Of a stretch of 64,000 nucleotides of DNA, positions 22,082 to 33,389 are shown piece after piece (within the stretch, counting starts at the first letter, position 1; every line of letters starts with the position of its first letter). Made by a program: the position numbers and the translations under genes. The stretch comes from Apostichopus japonicus (lineage: Eukaryota > Echinodermata > Holothuroidea > Aspidochirotida > Stichopodidae). The notes below the pieces were generated by a model that was given only the letters and a program-made list of their open reading frames with translations, made no database searches and had not been told where the DNA came from. The stretch spans positions 26,204,077-26,268,076 of the forward strand of contig NC_092582.1 in NCBI RefSeq assembly GCF_037975245.1, in the 5' to 3' direction.

Positions 22082-25000
22082 ATGGACCATTACGTGAAGA
22101 ACATTCTAACAGAATGGAACCTAGAAATGCTTCACGAAGTCTTTGAAGGTAAGAAGATTATGTAAATTGTGCAGTAATAATCAATGTATTGGCATTACTG
22201 TAGGCTAAGGTTATACGGCCTAGCCTACCAATGCAACTTTAGTGACATGACAAGCGACGTTCGCCTAGTGTTACCACTAAATGTTAAGCCTAACATTATG
22301 ATATAATAGCGCTGTAGGCCTAGGCCTCCTACAGTGCTGCGTACACTACTGTACCTGCAGGCTGAGGTCTGTCCTAAGCTAGCACTGGACTAGTGTTATA
22401 CTTGCTTAGTGCTAGACCTAGGTCCCAGGCTACTTTTTTTTAAATTTTGTTTCTCTGGAACTTGGAGGGTAGCTATCCAGTCAAAATGTCCCCAGACCAA
22501 AACATCCCTGCATTTTTAGCAACCAAAATGTCCCCGCTTTTTACCAAAATGTACATGGTATTGTAATGGCCTATTGCCAGTATTGGGTACAAAAATGTCC
22601 CAGCAGCTAGGAAATGTGAGAGGAATTTGAAAACTGAGTGTAAGGACGGAATTAGGAATGCTGAATTTTTTTCATTAACACGTTTTTATAATGTTAGGCC
22701 TGGGCTACTTGCTCAAGAAGAGGGATCGAATAATGAAGAAAAGTATACTTAGGGCCGTCAACCACTTCAATCCTTCGCATATGGGCTGTATGGTAGTACA
22801 TTGCACCACTTACTAGCCTATATACTAGCCTAGTCACTTATTGTAGCCTATACTAGATGCACATAACCCAAGCACTCATTGTGTTGCAAGTACTGCAGTA
22901 GGCTAGCACTCTTCAATTTTCCAGAAAACTACTGTGCCTTATCAGTCACACCATCAACTGTGTTTTATTTTAGTTATTTTGCATTAACAAGACTCAGAGA
23001 TTAAGTAGCATGCTAAATCATGTTTCAAGAGTGGAGTATATCACACAATTTTAGAAAGGAATAGATGAGACAGTTCTTAAAGGGCTGTTTGCTCGGTGAG
23101 GGTGGGTTTAGTGGCATGTCACATGTCCCCCTAAAAATTATCGCTGCCCCCAAGTACCCCCATTCTGTTTACTTTTCATATTTAAGATTGAAGAAGATTT
23201 CCAGAAATTGCATGAAGGGTCCCAAAGAGGTTTTTCAAGACAAGTAGTCAGCCGTGTTGCTCTAGACGTGAAGGATCCTGCCATAAAACGGACTTTAGCA
23301 CTTATGGATAAGGAACCAGAATTACCCCAAGGTAGAGTGTGTCTTCGGTATTCAGTGTAAAAGTTGTGTTGGAGAATTCCCCTGGCTCATTATTGTAATG
23401 TTCTCTGAGTTGCTATGTTAATAAGAACTGTGTTGGTTGCTAAATATAATACTGGTCAGATGACAAACACCAAGAAAAGTTCACACATAAAATCACTTGC
23501 AATATGTTTAAGAGGAATGCATTCTAAGTGATTTGGTGAAAATTTGAGTAAATGTACTGTAGGTGCGTGGATTGAAAGTTCCTATTCTTTAAAAATTTTC
23601 AGCTTTGTCCCATGTAGTGAACTGTAGCAAATAGGTGTGACATCATCTTCAATATCCTCAATGACACTATCATATATTCCAAAAAGAACCCATAGCTCTT
23701 AATTTTAATTATGTATAATACTTTATAACATCCTCTTCAGTGTACAGTTCTAGGTCATAATTCAGGGTAAAAAACTAAGGCTGTACAAAACAAAGAACTT
23801 CTGGTAGTATTAAGGAGGTGATTTCATAAAGCTTCAAGGTCCTGTCTAACATCAGCTGTCATTTGTAGGCTACATGTGTTTTCATCCCATATCTTGTACT
23901 GAGTCAAACACACCCAAAATTTTCTAAACAGCTTAACTAAGGGCACTCCCATCTGGCGACACTGCAGAACCCCCAGAGGTTATTCCCCAAATTTATACAG
24001 GGGAAACATATCAGTAGTAATTCAAAACTGCTGTTTGTACTGACAGCTTTCAGAGTATCATGCTTTGGAGAGGCTAAATGGTTACACATCTCCCCCAACC
24101 CCCACATTTTCAAAGCACTTGTAGGCACAATCCTCCATTCAGATTACCCCCCCCCCCCAAAAAAAAATACTTCTCTTGTTCAGATATTATCACAGCTTCA
24201 CATATTTTCCAATTTCTAGTTCAAGTTTCTGTTCCTTTCTTATAGATACCTATGGGGCTGCTTCCTTGTATTTGATGCCAAGTCTGTTTACACCTGGCAG
24301 TGTTGCCATCAAGAAGGGAAGCCAGAAGAGATGGAAGCCAACCATATCGGAGAGCATAAGGGCTTTCATTGCAGTGCTACCAGTTAGTATTTTGCTTAGA
24401 GTATTATTGCATGTTGTGGACGGTAGCAGTCATGAGTGCAGAGTTAACTGCTTCAGCATTTTAAAGAAACTGTTATTTCATGGTATATATACACAAAGAA
24501 ACTTTGTTTCAAAACATTTTGTAAATAATTGGTTGTAAGTTAAAAAAATTGTTTAGAACTTTGTGCTAGAAATGAAAGTTGTAAAAAGACTGATAGAATG
24601 GTTTGGTTAAAGTGATAATTAAGCAGCCTAAATGTGTTTTAACTACCTGGTCAAAACACAGCATCACAAATGCTAAGGAATAGGACATGCAGGGAGGCTG
24701 GTGTAGTTGTAACCCATTTAACTATACCTTACTTTCTTATTTCTTTTAAATGCCTTTCAGTTCCAGTACCATTTTGATTATGATGGTTTGTTTCTTACAT
24801 ATCTTGTTCCCAATTGTGAACAGCTCATTTCAGTAACACATTTACTCATTTACATTGCAGGTTGGAGCGGACTTGGAGAAATTCAAGGAAGAAAGACACA
24901 CAGAATGCCGAAACCATTCTGTTACCTGGCAGCCGCAGGTCGTAGTAATTGGCACTTCTGTTCTGGATGTTCAGCAAGTCTTCGTATTTTTGAACAACAT

Positions 25001-25202
25001 TGTATATTCCGTGCCCTCGGTTGTTAAAGGCATAGATGTCTGCTTTAAAACTTTTCAGGTCTTCAATATTGAATATCCATTGGAGTGTAAGTCTCCGTGG
25101 ACCTTTCTGCAGAGAGGCATTTATAATATTGAAACACAGTATGATTCTGTAACACCACGGGTAAGAGAACTGCTGTCGATCCTGAGACCGGACTCTGACT
25201 AA
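22082..25202 (+). CDS. SAMD3-like protein, five-exon gene inside the TIR element
   Basis: Predicted exons are 22082-22148, 23194-23331, 24246-24382 and 24861-25202; a candidate 24761-24785 does not fit the frame. Phases match (1/1, 1/1, 0/0) and give 227 residues. The N-terminus (VKNILTEWNLEMLHEVFE) resembles the start of a SAM domain. The middle ISESIRAFIAVLP and the C-terminal block (QPQVVVIG, FKTFQVFNIEYP, CKSPWTFLQRGIYNI) match, from memory, the conserved C-terminal region of the multicopy 'SAMD3-like' proteins of fish and invertebrates. The long central part of those proteins is missing here. Exon 2 has a tandem GAAG/AAG acceptor; the earlier AG at 23186 would create a stop. Function is unknown. 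Lying between the TIRs, it is either cargo or an element gene. An AATAAA lies at 25471. Confidence 0.6.
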
Positions 25203-25470
25203 ACTTTGGTGGACATGTGCAAGGCTTCTGCTTGGCCATTAAATGGGCTTACTGAGTTGATATTGATTATTTTTTGACAAGTCTGAAAAGAGATCATTGC
25301 ATGACAATATTTGTAATTAGCCTCCTTATTCATGTATCACTTCCTGTAGTTACTGAAAATGTTGGAAATTGGTGTTTTTGTGGACGGGTTGCATAAGATT
25401 AATACTTGCAATACCAGGGAGGGGGAGGGGGTTACATGTCCCTTTTTGTAAATTTTGTAAATTTTTATGG

Positions 25471-25476
25471 AATAAA
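25471..25476 (+). terminator. Polyadenylation signal of the SAMD3-like gene
   Basis: AATAAA about 270 bases downstream of the stop codon, inside the TIR element. This supports the gene being a complete transcription unit within the element. Confidence 0.45.
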
Positions 25477-26479
25477 AAAACAGGCAAAGTTAACATGTTA
25501 CAATGTGACTAAATTTAAGTCTTATGTAATGCATACCGTGAAAGTATGTCACCAACTTTTTGTGGCATGCAGTTTTAGAGTATGAATTTCTGACCCTTGA
25601 TATCTGTTTATTATAACCATGTTTGTACTCCTTAAGTATCATTTGTTTTATTACTTGAAGATACTAAACATCCACCTGAGTTATATGATAAGGTTTCAGT
25701 GGAGTAAGGGTTAAATTCTTTCATTCATTTGTCCGTCCACTAATTTTGGTTATGTTGTTACTCAAACTGATGTTTTCTGAATATTAAAGCTTGGGAATGT
25801 TTGTTTTTGAAGCTTTTCTTCAAATTGAACAGCTATAGTTTTCCTTATATTTAGCAACATGAATTTTTGGGGAATGTTTTATCTATCCGTCCTTATTGCA
25901 ACTTTTATGATACTGTTTTTATGATTTCAAGTGTAAACATTCAACTAAGTGTGCTATAAAACTAAAGCCATTTTACCAAGTGGTTTCTCTGATCAGTATT
26001 ATGAATTCTACCATTAAAATTGTCTTGACAGCAGTTTCCCTTTTCTGATAGGCTATTGTGCTCATTATAAAACTATGCACAATATTGCTGTTTACTTTCT
26101 TCAGAAAGGTTGGAATGGCAAATGTTTTAACAATGCAGATTCCGTCCATAGTGCTTGCCTGCCCTTTATTTAATAAAAGCTCCATTTCCTGTTGTTTTTT
26201 CTTTATTTGCACACGCACAGTCGGCACAGAAAATTGTAAAATCCTATATGCATTGTTGCATCGATATTGTTTCTTTGCAAATGAACTAACCTTGACTGTA
26301 TACCTCATATCATCCTTGCCATATCATTTTATGTAAATTGCATGCTGTTGTAGAGTTCCAAGAGCAATACATGATTGTGTTAAAGCTATAATACCATAAA
26401 AAAATGTTGTTCGATTCATTTTTGGCCTACACTGGAGAGCTGCAGTGCTGGACGCTGGAACAGATGAGGGAGAGCTGAC

Positions 26480-26732
26480 TGAAGTCAACAACCAATAACC
26501 AATTAATTGGTTAAGGAACAGGATTGGTTATGTCAACCACATAAATTGGTTGCATAATTGGTGGACTTAACCAATTTTATTGGTTAATGTAACCAATTTT
26601 CATTGTTTAATGACTTAACCAATTGATGTTGGTTATGGTAGCCAATTTATTGGTGGGACTCACAACAAGTGATCAAATTGGTTGAAATTAACCATTTTTT
26701 TGGTTGCATTCAACCAATTTGTTTTTGCAGTG
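26480..26732. repeat. Right subterminal zone with dense AACCAAT/ATTGGTT motifs
   Basis: More than a dozen copies of ACCAATT or AATTGGT occur in both directions within 250 bases, up to the terminal repeat. A sparser mirror of this zone lies inside the left end (20715-20875). Such clustered short inverted motifs next to TIRs are usual for transposase recognition. Confidence 0.7.
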
Positions 26733-27352
26733 TACTCTTGCAGTGCATGATCGAGAGTTCAACACGGTTGTTTTATCATTATATAATTGTATTTTAATAA
26801 AAAGATAGGTTGGTGATATCCAACTGATTGAGTGACTTCTGTAACATGGTGAGATATTATAATAGACTGTATTAACATCACTGTATGTAGATGTAATCAA
26901 ATGCACCGAAAACACCCCTACTTTTAGCACTTGGACTGCTAGGCAGGACTGAGTTCAGCTATAAAATGTTAATGTTTGTTTCACAGACGGTAGGCCACCT
27001 GTTATCAGATCGAGAGCAAAGTAATTGAAATATTAATGTTATTATAACTTAATTCACAAAGGCCAATAAAATCAACATCTACTGAATTCGAAGTGAATTA
27101 TACCAGTTGAAATCGACATCTACCTTATTGATTTGACCTAACTGATTATAATTGTTATATGTAGATATGAACGCATACAAGGCGATATAAATATGCATAT
27201 TACTCCGATTTAACTGGTATAATATGTCGTTCACAGTGACATCAGCTTGTCCACCGTTATCGTTTACAGTTCATTATATATAAGCACTGACACGCCCCAA
27301 TTTTATTGACCAACACATAATGCTTACAAATCAACTTTTGTTCTCTTTTTAG

Positions 27353-28872
27353 ACAAAAAGGACATTCTCATCAGTTCTCTGAAGAGCAGGTATAAACTAC
27401 AATATGACGCAATCCAGCCCATACCGTACATCAAGGACAGACTATATTGTGTTGACAAGGTATTTGTTGAGGGCGGTACAGAGATCTATGTTGTTCAAGG
27501 AGCGACGAGGGAGATAGAAGGACCATGGGTACGTGTGGACTCGTACAAAGATATCTTCACAGACCCTCGAATGAAAGCCAAACGGCGCATCATAGAAGCA
27601 GAAGCCGGGTATGGTAAGTCAACAGTGACCCTACAGCTCGCCTATGATTGGTGCAATGGTGTCAAGGATTCACCTTTTAAAGACGTAGAGATTCTGATTC
27701 TTCTCCGGTTGAGGCAGCTGAACAGCAAGATATCTATCTATCAAGCAATTAAGCTGTTCTTAGCACCTAACGATCCTCGAATCAAATCTTCTGATATTAA
27801 AGATATCATTGAAAGCTGTTCTTCTGTTAAGGTACTCCTGGACGGGTATGATGAGTTTCCTGATAGGGATGGAGCTACCGAAAGTGACGTAGAACGTATC
27901 ATTACCAGCAATATGTTTGAGAATATTGATGTTAACCTGACAACCAGATATCTTCCGAAGGACTATGACAAAGCAAACACAAAGCGAGCGCGGTTAGTTG
28001 GTTTTGACGAAAAAGCACGTGACCAGTACATTCGAAAGGCTGTTACTGGGGAAGATCACGAAAGCGTTGCTAAAATTAAGCGCGCTATAAAAGCAAACCC
28101 GATCCTGGATGACTTATGTCAAGTTCCTCTCATCTTTGTCATGCTTTCTCACATGACCCACGAAAAGACACAACTTCAGAAATTCAAGTCAGTCACTGAG
28201 TTCTTTAGTTACATGATCCAATGCTTCCATAGTCATCTTAGTAACAAATCATTGGCTAAAGGTGCAAAGGCGTATAACATTGAGTATGCTGTCAAATACA
28301 AGGAACTGAGTAAAGTAGCATTTGAAGGTCTCTGCGGTGAAAACCAACAGTTATCATGGCGTAAGGATGGACTCTGTACACGACTAGGTCAAGGGTTTTG
28401 TCAACATTATATTGCAGTCGGTATCTTGGTAGAGGAAGAAGTGTCTGTTGAGACAAACGAACAGACTTCTGCTACAGACATACAGACAAGGACTGACTTA
28501 AGGTTCTACCATCAACTATTCTGTGAATGGTTTGCGTCTTTTAGACTGGCAGAAGTTTTAGCTGCTACAAGAGGTGCATCTGAGCTGGAGAATGTTCTTG
28601 ATAAAGTGGATCCGTTTAATCTTCAGTACCTCTATCGATTCACCTGTGGGATTAGCTCAGCAGTTGGGAAGAGAATAATAGAATACTTGAAGAGCAGGAG
28701 AGACAGTGCTAAGTTTGCCATCCTCTGCATCCTGGAACAAACTGGTAAGGTAGATGGAATCAAGGACACCGTCAGGGATCTGTGTTCAAAGGAAGTTCGG
28801 ATCAGCAACGAAGACAGCAAGCTTCTTCAGAGATCCACCATCCAGCTCTTGGAGATTGCATCTAGATTTGAT
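27353..28872 (+). CDS. NACHT-domain exon of an NLR-type gene
   Basis: A 1,520-base exon (acceptor TTGTTCTCTTTTTAG, donor TTTGAT|GTAAGT), entering in phase 1 and leaving in phase 0, 506 codons. Residues 1-80 are a pre-NACHT segment (KSRYKLQYDAI, PIPYIKDRL). A P-loop follows at about 84-90 (EAGYGKST) and a Walker B at about 159-168 (VKVLLDGYDEF). Further on are NLTTRYLP as sensor-like region, PLIFVMLSHM and FYHQLFCEWFASF, all familiar from metazoan NACHT ATPases. NLR proteins are cytoplasmic NTP-driven sensors in innate immunity; here the ligand and partner are unknown. The phase-1 entry means it could be spliced to a signal or TM exon upstream. LRR-like exons with compatible phase lie at 43919 and 58489. 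Confidence 0.9.
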
Positions 28873-30455
28873 GTAAGTATGTTTATCATATGGAAACAGT
28901 ATGATACGTTAGGTTCTGTTAACTATACCAAAATAATGATGTTGATTGATTAACTAAGTACACAAAAAAATCGATATCAACATATTTTTTTAATAAAACA
29001 TCCACTCCATGAATATTTACATACGACTCAGTGACAGACAAATCTAAATAAATGTATCTTACATTAAACTACTCAGCCCGACAAGAGAAAGTCACAAATT
29101 ATCAATGTGTTGTTTTATTTAAAATAAATCTTGTCTCATCGATGACTGTTTTGTTATGAGATATCATTCAAACCTATTGAAAGTATAAGCAAAGATAGTT
29201 CAAGAATTAAGTCTACTGAAAAAAATCTCAGTCTCAGATAATCTAGACAGACAGAGTTCCATTCATTCGTAAATACGCGATTCAGATCTCTAAAATATGT
29301 AAAGAAAACCAAACTGTAAACTCTAACGGGTCACCACGAGAGTTAATGTATTAAACTTAACAACTGAGAGATTACTGATCGAATCTACAGAAGCTCGTAC
29401 TACAATTTGCTTTATATACAGGTCAACATAGACCTCTATGCAGAACGTACATGGAAAGGAACTTAAGATTCAATACCTTACCATTCACGGGAAGTAATGT
29501 GAAACCTGCAATAGGGGCGCAAATTAAGATTTAACTTAAATGTTATTACAAATCTCAACCACAAAGAACAAAGTTAGTAACAGTGTAGATTGATTGGTAT
29601 GTATAATAGATGTGTTGTAATCATAGGCGTAAGAGGCGGCGGACTGGGGAATTTTTCGGGCACCTACTGAAAGAAAACAAATTGGTATGATATAGTAAAG
29701 GAAATCAATAGTTTTCACCAGCACCTATATATTCGGTAATTCACCAGTGTGTTTTTCAATGGTTAAACTGATATTATTATTATCATTATTATTGTAACGA
29801 CTAACCCAAAAATGATAACCAAAATGGAAAGGGTAATTACACGGCAAATGATTGTATTAAATTGGCATGCAATGTTATAACCGATGCATGCCTGTATGAT
29901 ATGTACATTTACGTGTTGAAATGTTTTTGTTATATATCAAGTCGTTACAGCCCCCCCCCCCCCCACTCAAATTAGGCTCCAACGTCTATGGCTGTAATTG
30001 ACGCTGCAGGAAGGTGGATAGGGTATATAGTTTTATACATTTCTAAATTAGTGTTTTCTTGACGTAGGATGTTCCTATCAACGTCTAGGACACTGCATGG
30101 AGGTAATATAGGCTAATATATTCCTTGTCACTAAAATATTGTCTTAAAGGGTAACTATAAGTAAAATTTTCGTATGGATATGTTCTAGTCAAATAAGAAT
30201 AAGAAAATATGGGTGTCAGAAATATATTAATAGCTATTGAATTTTTCAAGACGTTCACCTTAGAAACTATGTTAAAACGATGGAATGCCCCTTTAAGGTT
30301 TCAGAGATGACGATTCATCTCCCTCTGTAACAGACCTACATGTTAACATTAATGCATTGATTTATAAATTAAATAACCCCAAAAAAGTATTATTCTAACT
30401 TCACACTATAACAACAGAGTAACACTGAATGACATTGAACATCATTTACCCTTGA
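28873..30455. other. Intron DNA without recognised genes
   Basis: Immediately 3' of the NACHT exon, most likely its first downstream intron. It is AT-rich, with a C-run at 29950-29964. The ORF continuing past the donor at 28873 is intronic read-through. Confidence 0.55.
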
Positions 30456-30456
30456 C

Positions 30457-31190
30457 ATATTTGTAATCTGTAATATATACATATCCCTAATTGTAATCTA
30501 AGGTAGACATATCCCTGATTGTAATGTAGTGTAGACGTAGCCCTTGTTGTAATCTACCAGTAGACAAATCCCTAATATACGGTAGACATATCCCTGATTA
30601 CAATCTAGTGTAGAACTATCCCTTATTGTAATCTAGGGTAGACATATCCCTTATAGTAATCTAGGGTAGAGATATCCCTTATTGTAATCTAGGGTAGACA
30701 TATCCCTTGTTGTAATCTAGGGTAGACATATTCCTTATTGTAATCTAGGGTAGAGCTATCCCTTATTGTAATCTAAGGTAGACATATCCCTTATTGTAAT
30801 CTAGGGTAGACATATCCCTTGTTGTAATCTAGGGTAGACATATCCCTGATTGTAATCAGTGCAGACATATCCCTTATTATAATCTAGTGTAGAGCTATCT
30901 CTTATTGTAATCTAGGGTAGATATATCCTTTATTGTAATCTAGGGTAGACATATCTCAAATAGTAAACTAGGGTAGACGTATCCCTTATTGTAATGTAGG
31001 GTAGACATTATCCTTTATTCTAATCTAGGGTAGACATATCCCTGATTGTAATCTAGTGTAGACGTATCCCTTACTCTTATCTAGGATATATATCCCTCAT
31101 TGTAATCTGGGTTGGCACTATCCCTCATTGTTATCTAGGGTGCCAATATCCCTCATTGATCTCTAAGTTGGCCATATATCTCATTATAAC
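30457..31190. repeat. ~28-bp minisatellite, about 25 copies
   Basis: The unit reads GTAGACATATCCCTTATTGT followed by AATCTAGG. Copies are fairly uniform in the centre (about 30600-31060) and decay at both edges. It is in the intron 3' of the NACHT exon. There are no spacers and no secondary gene content. Confidence 0.9.
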
Positions 31191-31197
31191 CTAGGTT

Positions 31198-31457
31198 CGG
31201 GCGCGTAGCCAAGGGGGGCGAAGGGGCGACAGCCCCCCCCCCCACCTTTTTTATGATATTGCTAGTAATTTCAAAATAAAAAATGCTTAGATGCAACTAA
31301 CAAGGCCTGGGTAGTGCGTTTTCCAACGATCTGAGAGGTATTTTAGGACAAAATGTTCTTCGCGCCAACACATGGCGGCGCTACACTTAGAAAGTTGTTG
31401 CAGATGCTACAATTTTCGCCCCTCCCTTGGCAAATTCCTCGCTAAGCCCCTGCCTAG
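31198..31457. mobile_element. Short G/C-tract MITE-like element, copy 1
   Basis: It begins GGGCGCGTAGCCAAGG with a G-run and ends in TTGGCAAATTCCTCGCTAAG-CCCC, so the ends are inverted repeats. Inside it has GGCGGCGCTACACTTAGAAA, the reverse complement of the core seen in the copy at 33093. It is the opposite orientation to that copy. Confidence 0.7.
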
Positions 31458-31639
31458 GTTGGCCACATCCCTCATTGTCATCTGCTGCTTGGGTGTAGCA
31501 AGTCTGTATCATATGCTGTTTAGATGTCCAGAATGAAACTAATCGGTGCTGTTAGCTCCGGAATATTATTTTATCTGTTTTAGAAAAGGCCAATTTATTA
31601 GGGAAAAGACATTTTTATCTTGATGACCCTTCAAAGCTG

Positions 31640-33000
31640 CCCTAAAAAGCTCTTGCTACAATGCTATATGGAGGCAACTATACATTGGACAGCAACTGAA
31701 GTAATATTGTACCATAATGGAGGGCAGGAACAGAGGGTAGCTAGGGGAGGGGAAAAGGCCCTCAAATATTTGTCTGCATGTCACCCCAGTCATGTACATT
31801 GGACAGCAACTGAACTAATCTGTACCCATGATGGAGGGCAGGGGTAGCTAGGGGAGGGGAATAGGCCCTCAAATATTTGTCTGCATGTCACCCCCAGTCA
31901 TATACATTGGACAGCAACTGAACTAATCTGTACCCATAATGGAGGGCAGGGGTAGCTAGGGGAGGGGAATAGGCCATCAAATATTTGTCTGCATGTCACC
32001 CCCAGTCATATATTGGACAGCAACTGAACTAATCTGTACCCATAATGGAGGGCAGGAGTAGCTAGGGGAGGGGAAATAGGCCCTCAAATATTTGTCTGCA
32101 TGTCACCCCCAGTCATATACATTGGACAGCAACTGAACTCATCTGCACCCATAATGGAGGGCAGGAGCAGAGGGGTTGCTAGGGGAGGGAAATAGGCCCT
32201 CAAATATTTGTCTGCATGTCACCCCCAGTCATGTACATTGGACAGCAACTGAACTAATCTGTACCCATAATGGAGGGCAGGAGTAGCTAGGGGAGGGAAA
32301 TAGGCCCTCAAATATTTGTCTGCATGTCACCCCCAGTCATATACATTGGACAGCAACTGAACTCATCTGCACCCATAATGGAGGGCAGGAGCAGAGGGGT
32401 TGCTAGGGGAGGGAAATAGGCCCTCAAATATTTGTCTGCATGTCACCCCCAGTCATATACATTATACAGCAACTGAACTAATCTGTACCCATAATGGAGG
32501 GCAGGAGTAGCTAGGGGAGGGAAATAGGCCCTCAAATATTTGTCTGCATGTCACCCCCAGTCATATACATTGGACAGCAACTGAACTCATCTGCACCCAT
32601 AATGGAGGGCAGGAGCAGAGGGGTTGCTAGGGGAGGGGAAATAGGCCCTCAAATATTTGTCTGCCACCCTCAGTCATATACATTGGACAGCAAAGTTCTG
32701 AACTAATCTGTACCCATTATGGAGGGCAGCAGCAGAGGGGTAGCTACGGGAGGGGGAGAGGCCCTCAAATATTTGTCTGCCACCCTCAGTCATATACACT
32801 GGACAGCAACTGAATTTTGGTGTAAAACAGGTGTACTTTTACTATCTCTCTCTCAATACGCAAATATAACGTTAATACAAAATCATAAGATTTACTTACT
32901 CTTTACAGAGACTTTATCTTGTATCATAATCGAGGGCAGGGGAGGAACAGAAGGGTAGCTACGGGAGGGGAATAGGCCCTCAAATATCTGTCTGCCACCC
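31640..33000. repeat. ~110-bp satellite, 11 copies, with an alternating two-type section
   Basis: The unit contains TTGGACAGCAACTGAACTAA, a GGAGGGCAGG block, GCTAGGGGAGGG, and CCCTCAAATATTTGTCTGC. Copies start near 31688, 31799, 31910, 32015, 32125, 32239, 32348, 32466, 32572, 32686 and 32803. From 32125 to 32685 two sub-types alternate: CTCATCTGCACCC with AGCAGAGGGGTTGC, and CTAATCTGTACCC without it. Open frames here are repeat artefacts. Confidence 0.9.
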
Positions 33001-33092
33001 CTTGAGAGAATCAAAACTGGATTGATAGAGGTATATATATTAAAGTAAGAAACATTATTGCCTATAGGTTTCCTTTATTCTGTTGGTTTTAG

Positions 33093-33381
33093 CCAGGCGC
33101 GTAGCCAGGAATTTGCCAAGGGAGGGGCGAAACTGAGATTTGGCAATGCAAACTATCTAAGTGTAGCGCCACCATGATTGACGCGAAGCGTACAAGAAAA
33201 TTTTGGCTGTAAATGCTTCCCAGATCGCTGGAAATGGCACTTCCCAGGCCTTGTAAGTTGCATCTAAGCATTTTCTCTTTTGAAAATACTAGCGATATCA
33301 TAAAAACATTAACAAAAATTAAAAAATATGCTCAAGGGGGGCGGCTGCCCCCTTCGCCCCCCCCTTGCTACGCGCCTGGTT
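33093..33381. mobile_element. Short G/C-tract MITE-like element, copy 2 (inverted to copy 1)
   Basis: The ends CCAGGCGCGTAGCC and GCTACGCGCCTGG are perfect inverted repeats over 13 bases. The core reads TATCTAAGTGTAGCGCCACC and GCGTACAAGAAAATTTTGGC, shared with copies near 46.5, 47.3 and 47.7 kb. The element sits on the other side of the 110-bp satellite from copy 1 and in inverse orientation. Confidence 0.8.
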
Positions 33382-33389
33382 TTAGCTGT

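Larger units (their letters stand above)
20703..26732. mobile_element. 6.03-kb TIR-bounded DNA-transposon-like element carrying a SAMD3-like gene
   Basis: The left end CACTGCAAAAACAAATTGG and the right end are exact inverted copies over 21 bases (23 including the flanking TA). TA lies on both outer sides (20701-20702 and 26733-26734), as expected for a 2-bp target duplication. Subterminal zones (about 20715-20875 and 26480-26725) are packed with AACCAAT/ATTGGTT words in both orientations, a layout typical of transposase-binding arrays. Inside are two adjacent foldback arrays and one spliced gene. No DDE/D transposase or helicase frame is recognised, so it is non-autonomous or uses an unknown protein. 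The superfamily is not assigned. Confidence 0.7.

Noticed and set aside
24761-24785. Extra 25-base exon in the SAMD3-like gene
   Set aside because: Good splice-like ends, but inclusion would shift the frame (phase 0 in, phase 1 out), whereas exons 24246-24382 and 24861-25202 join in frame directly.
31620-32958. ORFs with repeated HWTATE phrases
   Set aside because: Read-through of the 110-bp satellite.
30457-33000. CRISPR-like regular arrays
   Set aside because: Units are contiguous tandem repeats without unique spacers, in animal DNA; they are a minisatellite and a satellite.
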